DNA of 64,000 bases from Lichenicoccus sp964246745 (GTDB lineage Bacteria; Pseudomonadota; Alphaproteobacteria; Acetobacterales; Acetobacteraceae), in the NCBI GenBank assembly GCA_964246745.1, contig CAXTRK010000003.1, forward strand, positions 124,001 through 188,000, written 5' to 3'. Made by a program: the position numbers and the translations under genes. The notes under the pieces were generated by a model, which made no database searches, had not been told where the DNA came from, and saw only the letters and a list, made by a program, of their open reading frames with translations. This document shows positions 59,708 to 64,000 of the stretch, in pieces (position 1 is the first letter of the stretch; each line of letters begins with the position of its first letter).

Positions 59708-61516
59708 ATGCGATCACACGAGGCTGATGCGCAGGTCACGATCTCCGACGCTGACCTCGTCCGGCTGGCGCGCCAGCCGATGGCCTTCATGTTCCGTTAC
59801 GCGAGGCGGCACCGTATCAAGCATCTGGCGATCCTGCTGTCTGTCGTGCTTGCCGTCGGCTGCGCGGTCGGCTCGTCCTATGCCGTCAACTACCTGGTCA
59901 ACACCCTGAACGCGCATCGCAACGGTCCGATGGGCGCGGTCTGGGGCGCGGTCGGCTTCCTGGGCGGTCTGATCGCCTTCGACAACATGGCTTGGCGGAT
60001 CGGCGGCTGGATCTCCACCTACGCCTTCGTCGCCGTCACCGGGGACCTGCGGCGCGACCTGTTCCGTCATCTGACCGGCCACGCTCCGTCCTATTTCGCC
60101 GATCGCATGCCGGGCGCGCTCGCCGGGCGGATCTCCAATACCGCGACCGCCATGTTCACGCTGGAGAACCTGGCTTTCTGGAACGTGCTGCCGCCGTGCC
60201 TCAATGTCGGCTTTTCGATCCTGCTGATGATCATCGTGAGCCCGCTGATGGCCGGTGTGCTGGTGGTGCTGGCCGCCCTGCTGTCCTGGCTGATGTTCCG
60301 TCTTGCCGCGGGCGGGCGCCCGCTGCATCATCGCTTCGCCACCGAAGCGGCGCGCGTCGACGGCGAGTTGCTTGACGTCATCAACAACATGCCGCTGGTC
60401 CGCGCCTTCGGCGCCACCTTCCGTGAGCGTCATCGCTTCGGCGAGCGCATGAAGATCGAGATGGATTGGCGCGGCCGTTCGCTGCGCTACCTCGAGAAGC
60501 TGCGGCTGATCCACGCCAGCCTGACCGCGGTGCTCACCGCCGGCTTGCTGATCTGGGCGATCCTGCTCTGGCACGCCCACAAGGCCAGCGTCGGCGAGGT
60601 GGTCATGGTGACCACGCTCGGCTTCATGATCCTGCATGGCACGCGCGACCTCGCCGTCGCCCTGGTCGAGACGATCCAGCACGTCGCCCGCCTCGCCGAG
60701 GCCCTCGGCACGCTGCTGCTGCCGCACGACATGCCTGAGGCGGGCGACGCCGACGGCTTCCAGTCTCCCGCCAGAGGCGAGGTGGTGTTCGACAAGGTCG
60801 TGTATGCCTATCCCGGCGGCGAGCCGATCCTGGACGGGTTTGATCTCAAGGTCGAAGCCGGCACACGGGTGGGACTGGTCGGACGCTCGGGGTCCGGCAA
60901 GACCACCGTGCTCGCCCTGCTGCAGCGGCTACGCTATATCCAGGGCGGCCATATCCTGATCGACGGCAAGCCGCTCGGCAAGCTGACCGAGGACGCGCTC
61001 CGAGCGGTGATCTCGGTGGTGCCGCAGGACGTCTCGCTGTTCCATCGTTCGGTGATGGACAATATCCGTTACGGCAAGCCGGAAGCATCCGACGAGGAGG
61101 TGCGCGCCGCAGCCGAGGCAGCCGAATGCAGCGACTTCATCGAGGCGATGACGGAAGGCTACGACACTCAGGTCGGCGATCGCGGCGTCAAGCTCTCCGG
61201 CGGACAGCGGCAGCGCCTTGCCATCGCCCGCGCCTTCCTGCGCGACGCGCCGATCCTGCTGCTCGACGAAGCCACCAGCGCGCTCGACTCCGAAAGCGAA
61301 CTGCGCGTGCAGGAGGCGCTCGACCGGCTGATGGTCGGACGTACCGTGATCGCGGTCGCGCACCGCCTGTCCACCCTGCGGGACTTCGACCGTATCATCG
61401 TCATGCAATCCGGGCGTGTGCTGCAGGACGGCGCGCCGATCGAACTGGAGCGCTCCGAGGGTCCCTACCGCGACCTGCTGAGCCTGCAGGCGATGTCGCT
61501 GGAGGATGTCGACTGA
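59708..61516 (+). CDS. ABC-type exporter, fused membrane and ATPase domains
   Basis: The 602-residue half-transporter has six N-terminal helices (~35-330) and a C-terminal ATPase: Walker A GRSGSGKTTVLALLQRL (~391), Q-loop VVPQDVSLFHRSVMDNIRYG, signature LSGGQRQRLAIARAFL and Walker B PILLLDEATSALD with H-loop AHRLSTL. It resembles MsbA/ATM1-type homodimers exporting lipids, peptides or drugs. ATG at 59708 has AAGG nearby; the frame opens earlier with poor sequence. Standing next to a glycosyltransferase suggests envelope export, but this is only context. Confidence 0.92.
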   Translation: MRSHEADAQVTISDADLVRLARQPMAFMFRYARRHRIKHLAILLSVVLAVGCAVGSSYAVNYLVNTLNAHRNGPMGAVWGAVGFLGGLIAFDNMAWRIGGWISTYAFVAVTGDLRRDLFRHLTGHAPSYFADRMPGALAGRISNTATAMFTLENLAFWNVLPPCLNVGFSILLMIIVSPLMAGVLVVLAALLSWLMFRLAAGGRPLHHRFATEAARVDGELLDVINNMPLVRAFGATFRERHRFGERMKIEMDWRGRSLRYLEKLRLIHASLTAVLTAGLLIWAILLWHAHKASVGEVVMVTTLGFMILHGTRDLAVALVETIQHVARLAEALGTLLLPHDMPEAGDADGFQSPARGEVVFDKVVYAYPGGEPILDGFDLKVEAGTRVGLVGRSGSGKTTVLALLQRLRYIQGGHILIDGKPLGKLTEDALRAVISVVPQDVSLFHRSVMDNIRYGKPEASDEEVRAAAEAAECSDFIEAMTEGYDTQVGDRGVKLSGGQRQRLAIARAFLRDAPILLLDEATSALDSESELRVQEALDRLMVGRTVIAVAHRLSTLRDFDRIIVMQSGRVLQDGAPIELERSEGPYRDLLSLQAMSLEDVD

Positions 61517-61522
61517 GAGCGC

Positions 61523-61564
61523 GATATCAAAACCTTGTGGTTTTAAGCGTTTTGGTATCATAAT
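61523..61564. promoter_or_regulatory. nested inverted repeats upstream of gntR gene, candidate operator/promoter
   Basis: GATATCAAAAC (61523-61533) and GTTTTGGTATC (61549-61559) form an inverted repeat with one mismatch, enclosing a smaller one, AAAACC-TTGT-GGTTTT. TTGTGG (61535) and CATAAT (61559) at 18-base spacing could be the promoter. The AT-richness stands out from the surrounding DNA, and autoregulation by the GntR protein is plausible. Confidence 0.5.
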
Positions 61565-61614
61565 GAAAAAAGCCGGGCAGCAGGCTCGGGTCGCTCTCTA
61601 GTGCAGGTTGTATC

Positions 61615-62406
61615 ATGCGCATCGCTCTTTCCTCCGAGCTGTCTGGCCGTCCGGGGATTCTAGGCGCTGCTTCCGCGCGTCTCAGCGCCACGGCATCGTT
61701 TACCGCCGAGACATGCCTGGTGCCGGAAATATCGAGTGCCGCCCGGGAGAACTTGAGCCAGCGTGCCTATCTGCGCATCCGCGCCTCGCTCATCCATAGC
61801 GAGTTGCGGCCAGGCCAGCGCCTGGTGCTGCGGCCGCTGGCCAACGAACTTCAGCTCAGCCCGACGCCGGTGCGCGAGGCGTTGCTGCGTCTCGTCTCCG
61901 AACAGGCGCTGGCGCTCGATAGCCGCGGCTCCGCCATCGTTCCGGTGATCGGACTGGAAGAATTCCACGAAATCATCGACATACGGTGCGATCTTGAGGG
62001 TAGGGCGGCCATGCGCGCGGCGCATCATGCGGTCGCGGCCGATATCGAGCTGGTCGATTCCGTCAGCACCGCCTGGCGTGATGCGGCGTCGCGCGGCGAC
62101 CTTGTCACCATGCTTGGCTACAACGCCGAACTGCATCGGCTGGTCTGCCGGATGGCGCGCGCGCCGCTGATGCTGCGCATCCTGGAAGGGCTCTGGATGC
62201 GCATCGGACCGGTCTATGCGCTTACTCCGCAGGATGCGGTGCCGACCCTTAGCCTGGATGCTTCCGGCCAGCATGAACGTCTGCTTGAGGCGCTCCGCGC
62301 GCGGGATGCAGAGGCCTCGCGCGACGCCGTGGTGGCCGATATCCGCAGCCACGCGGTCTGGCTCGGCCACTCGCTTGCCGACGCGCCGGCGCTGGAGGCG
62401 GCTTGA
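61615..62406 (+). CDS. GntR family regulator with FCD domain
   Basis: The 263-residue regulator has an N-terminal ~45-residue variable lead, a winged helix (QRAYLRIRASLIHSELRPGQ, NELQLSPTPVREALLRLVSE, ~48-110) and an FCD ligand-binding domain (EFHEIIDIRCDLEGRAAMRA, YNAELHRLVCRMA, SGQHERLLEALRARDA). The FCD His/Asp positions suggest a metal-bound carboxylate effector. The upstream inverted repeats fit a self-regulated operator. It converges on pstA with 9 bp between stops. Target genes could be itself or the neighbouring ABC exporter. Confidence 0.92.
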   Translation: MRIALSSELSGRPGILGAASARLSATASFTAETCLVPEISSAARENLSQRAYLRIRASLIHSELRPGQRLVLRPLANELQLSPTPVREALLRLVSEQALALDSRGSAIVPVIGLEEFHEIIDIRCDLEGRAAMRAAHHAVAADIELVDSVSTAWRDAASRGDLVTMLGYNAELHRLVCRMARAPLMLRILEGLWMRIGPVYALTPQDAVPTLSLDASGQHERLLEALRARDAEASRDAVVADIRSHAVWLGHSLADAPALEAA

Positions 62407-62415
62407 GGCCTCGGC

Positions 62416-63291
62416 TCAGGAACGCCGCATCAGCACCAGGCGGGAGGCAATGCTGATCACCAATACAAATCCCGTGGTCAGCAGCGCCGCGGCGTAGGCG
62501 AGAGCATTCGCAGCCGCGAAGGGTTCGTTGATGAAGGCCCAGATCGCATAGGTGAGATAGCCCACCGGTGAGCGGACCAGGTGTCCGTTCCAGAGATAGT
62601 TCGACCATCCCGCCGTGTAGAGCAGCGGCGCGGTCTCTCCGACGGAGATCGCCAGCGCCAGCAGCACGCCGGTCAGCACGCCGGGCGTCGCCATCGGCAT
62701 GCACAGACGCAAAGTCACCGTGGCCGGCGTGGCGCCAAGCGCATAGCCAGCCTCTCGAAGGGACAGCGGAACCCCGCGTAGCGCCAGTTCCGTGGTCCGG
62801 CAGATGTAGGGGAGGCACAAGATCGCCAGGGTGATGCTTGCCGCCGCCACCGAGAAGTGCCAGCCGAGCCACTCCACCATGGTGACGTAGCCAAAATAAC
62901 CGAGCACAATCGAGGGGACTCCGACCAGCACATCGGAGAGAAAGCGGATCGTGCGCGCCCAGCGGCTCGCATGGAATTCGGCGACATAGATGCCGGCGGC
63001 AATGCCGAACGGCACCGCCAGGAGCAAGGTGCCGAACGCGATCACGGCGGTGCCCTCGATCGCGTTCAGCAGACCGCCGCCGGTGCCCTGCGTCACCTCG
63101 GTCAGCACCGTCCAGCGCATCGCGCCGATGCCGCGCACCACGACGACGGCAATGATCCAGACCATGGCGATGCAAAGCAACGCCAAGGCCAGGGTGCACA
63201 GCCCCCAGCCGATCCAACCGGTAAGCTCTCGTCGGCGCAGACGGGTGGTGCGCGTGCCGGCTTTCGCAGCAGCGCTCATGCTGGTCGTCAT
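62416..63291 (-). CDS. pstA: phosphate ABC transporter permease PstA
   Basis: The 291-residue PstA has six helices, EGTAVIAFGTLLLAVPFGIA (~79-98), SDVLVGVPSIVLGYFGYVT and the coupling region SLREAGYALGATPATVT, with LAISVGETAPLLYTAG near the end. It imports inorganic phosphate together with PstC, PstB and PstS. The ATG at 63291 overlaps the pstC stop (ATGA). No pstB follows; the next gene is the convergent GntR regulator. An alternative start is ATG at 63279. Confidence 0.94.
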   Translation of the reverse strand: MTTSMSAAAKAGTRTTRLRRRELTGWIGWGLCTLALALLCIAMVWIIAVVVVRGIGAMRWTVLTEVTQGTGGGLLNAIEGTAVIAFGTLLLAVPFGIAAGIYVAEFHASRWARTIRFLSDVLVGVPSIVLGYFGYVTMVEWLGWHFSVAAASITLAILCLPYICRTTELALRGVPLSLREAGYALGATPATVTLRLCMPMATPGVLTGVLLALAISVGETAPLLYTAGWSNYLWNGHLVRSPVGYLTYAIWAFINEPFAAANALAYAAALLTTGFVLVISIASRLVLMRRS

Positions 63292-64000
63292 AGCACGGGG
63301 CGCCTGGCACCCATGCCGGCGAGCGCCAGGCGGGCCGCCGCGTTGACCGCGATCGAGATCACGCACAGCGCCAATGCCACCTCGGAGAGCGCGCGCACCG
63401 CGAAACCGGTCGGGTCCTGAAGCGCGCTGTCGAGTTGCGAGACGATGAACGCCGCCATCGTCGACACCGGGGCGTAGATGGTATGCGGCAAGGTGCCCAA
63501 GGCGTTGCCGCTCACCATCAACACGGCCATGGTCTCTCCAAGTGCCCGACCGGTGGCGAGCGTGCAGGCGCCGATGATGACAGGCCGCAGACCGGGCAGC
63601 AGCACCTTCCAGACCATCTCGAAATGGGTTGCTCCAAGTGCCGCGGCCGATTCGCGCACCGAAACCGGCTGAGCCTGTATGGCGTCGCGCAAGGTGGCGG
63701 CGATCAACGGCACGATCATCAGCGACAGCACCAGGCCCGCGGTGAGCAGGCCGAAACCGCTGCCGCTCGGGCCGCCGAACCAGGGCAACCAGCCAAGTGC
63801 CGCGGTCATCGCCGGAAAGACGTGATGCGCCAGCAACGGCACCAACACCGCATATCCCCATAATCCGAACACCACGCTGGGAATGGCGGCGAGAAGCTCC
63901 ACCAGCATCGACAGCCACAAACGCGGGCCCGGCGGCACCAGTTCGGCCAGGCACAATGCCGCGCCAATGCCGATCGGGACGGCCACTGCCAGGGCGATCA
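63288..64000 (-). CDS. pstC: phosphate ABC transporter permease PstC (5' end outside window)
   Basis: At least 237 codons of PstC are present, and the frame remains open to the right window edge, so the N-terminal part is missing. VPIGIGAALCLAELVPPG, LLAAIPSVVFGLWGYAVLVP, the coupling loop SVRESAAALGATHFEMVWK and GRALGETMAVLMVSGNALGT are PstC blocks. It forms the phosphate channel with PstA, which it overlaps by 4 bp. pstS would be expected further right, outside the window. Confidence 0.93.
   Translation of the reverse strand, partial: IALAVAVPIGIGAALCLAELVPPGPRLWLSMLVELLAAIPSVVFGLWGYAVLVPLLAHHVFPAMTAALGWLPWFGGPSGSGFGLLTAGLVLSLMIVPLIAATLRDAIQAQPVSVRESAAALGATHFEMVWKVLLPGLRPVIIGACTLATGRALGETMAVLMVSGNALGTLPHTIYAPVSTMAAFIVSQLDSALQDPTGFAVRALSEVALALCVISIAVNAAARLALAGMGARRPVL

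Overview
The window reads as a high-GC chromosomal segment of an alphaproteobacterium, most likely a Rhodospirillales/Acetobacteraceae-type organism. The reasons are the class I lysyl-tRNA synthetase, Usg, DUF4169 and DUF3309 small proteins, the petBC pair, the surA-lptD-lptG-lptF order, an FdsGBAD-type formate dehydrogenase and CIRCE-controlled groESL. The taxon is inferred from gene content only. Genes are tightly packed with many 1-4 bp stop/start overlaps. I see no rRNA, tRNA or CRISPR array, and no gene-free stretch over 300 bp.

Layout. 1-4 kb: the end of a membrane protein, a divergent PAP2-like protein, and an MBOAT acyltransferase with an SGNH partner (envelope or exopolysaccharide acylation). 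4.1-9.3 kb: fdsGBAD, a soluble NAD-dependent molybdenum formate dehydrogenase, without fdsC. 9.3-15 kb: an aldolase-type PLP enzyme, lpxB, hisI, ygfZ-like, cfa and rsmA. 15-21 kb: surA, lptD, lptG and lptF, the LPS export and outer-membrane assembly block, followed by a cardiolipin synthase. 22.3-27 kb: a methyltransferase, a membrane glycosyltransferase, an Smr protein and an FeS-type photolyase. 27-32 kb: an orphan periplasmic binding protein, hemF, cytochrome bc1 petB-petC (no petA) and mtnP. 32-37.4 kb: a serine hydrolase, a DMT permease, a Gfo/Idh oxidoreductase, a POT peptide transporter and a dienelactone hydrolase.

37.4-39.8 kb is the one clearly accessory patch. It holds an RHH/MazF-like putative toxin-antitoxin pair with a GTGA overlap, a prlF-yhaV pair on the other strand, a possible small ORF, and transposase debris, all between DUF4169 and usg. 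40-43 kb: groES-groEL behind two CIRCE elements, then a cold-shock protein. 43.2-47.8 kb: a complete sugar ABC importer (binding protein, double ATPase, two permeases). 47.8-54.4 kb: a DinG-type helicase, class I lysS, and an mprF homologue that stops inside its catalytic domain. 54.4-64 kb: an HpcH/HpaI aldolase, an oligoendopeptidase, an ABC1/UbiB kinase, a glycosyltransferase, an ABC exporter, a GntR regulator and pstC-pstA, without pstB, running off the window.

I found no single large undescribed system. The best leads are the 37.4-39.8 kb toxin-antitoxin patch (especially the RHH/MazF-like pair), the C-terminally truncated mprF behind lysS, the non-canonical start implied for the POT transporter, and several operons lacking a normally adjacent partner (fdsC, petA, pdxA, pstB).
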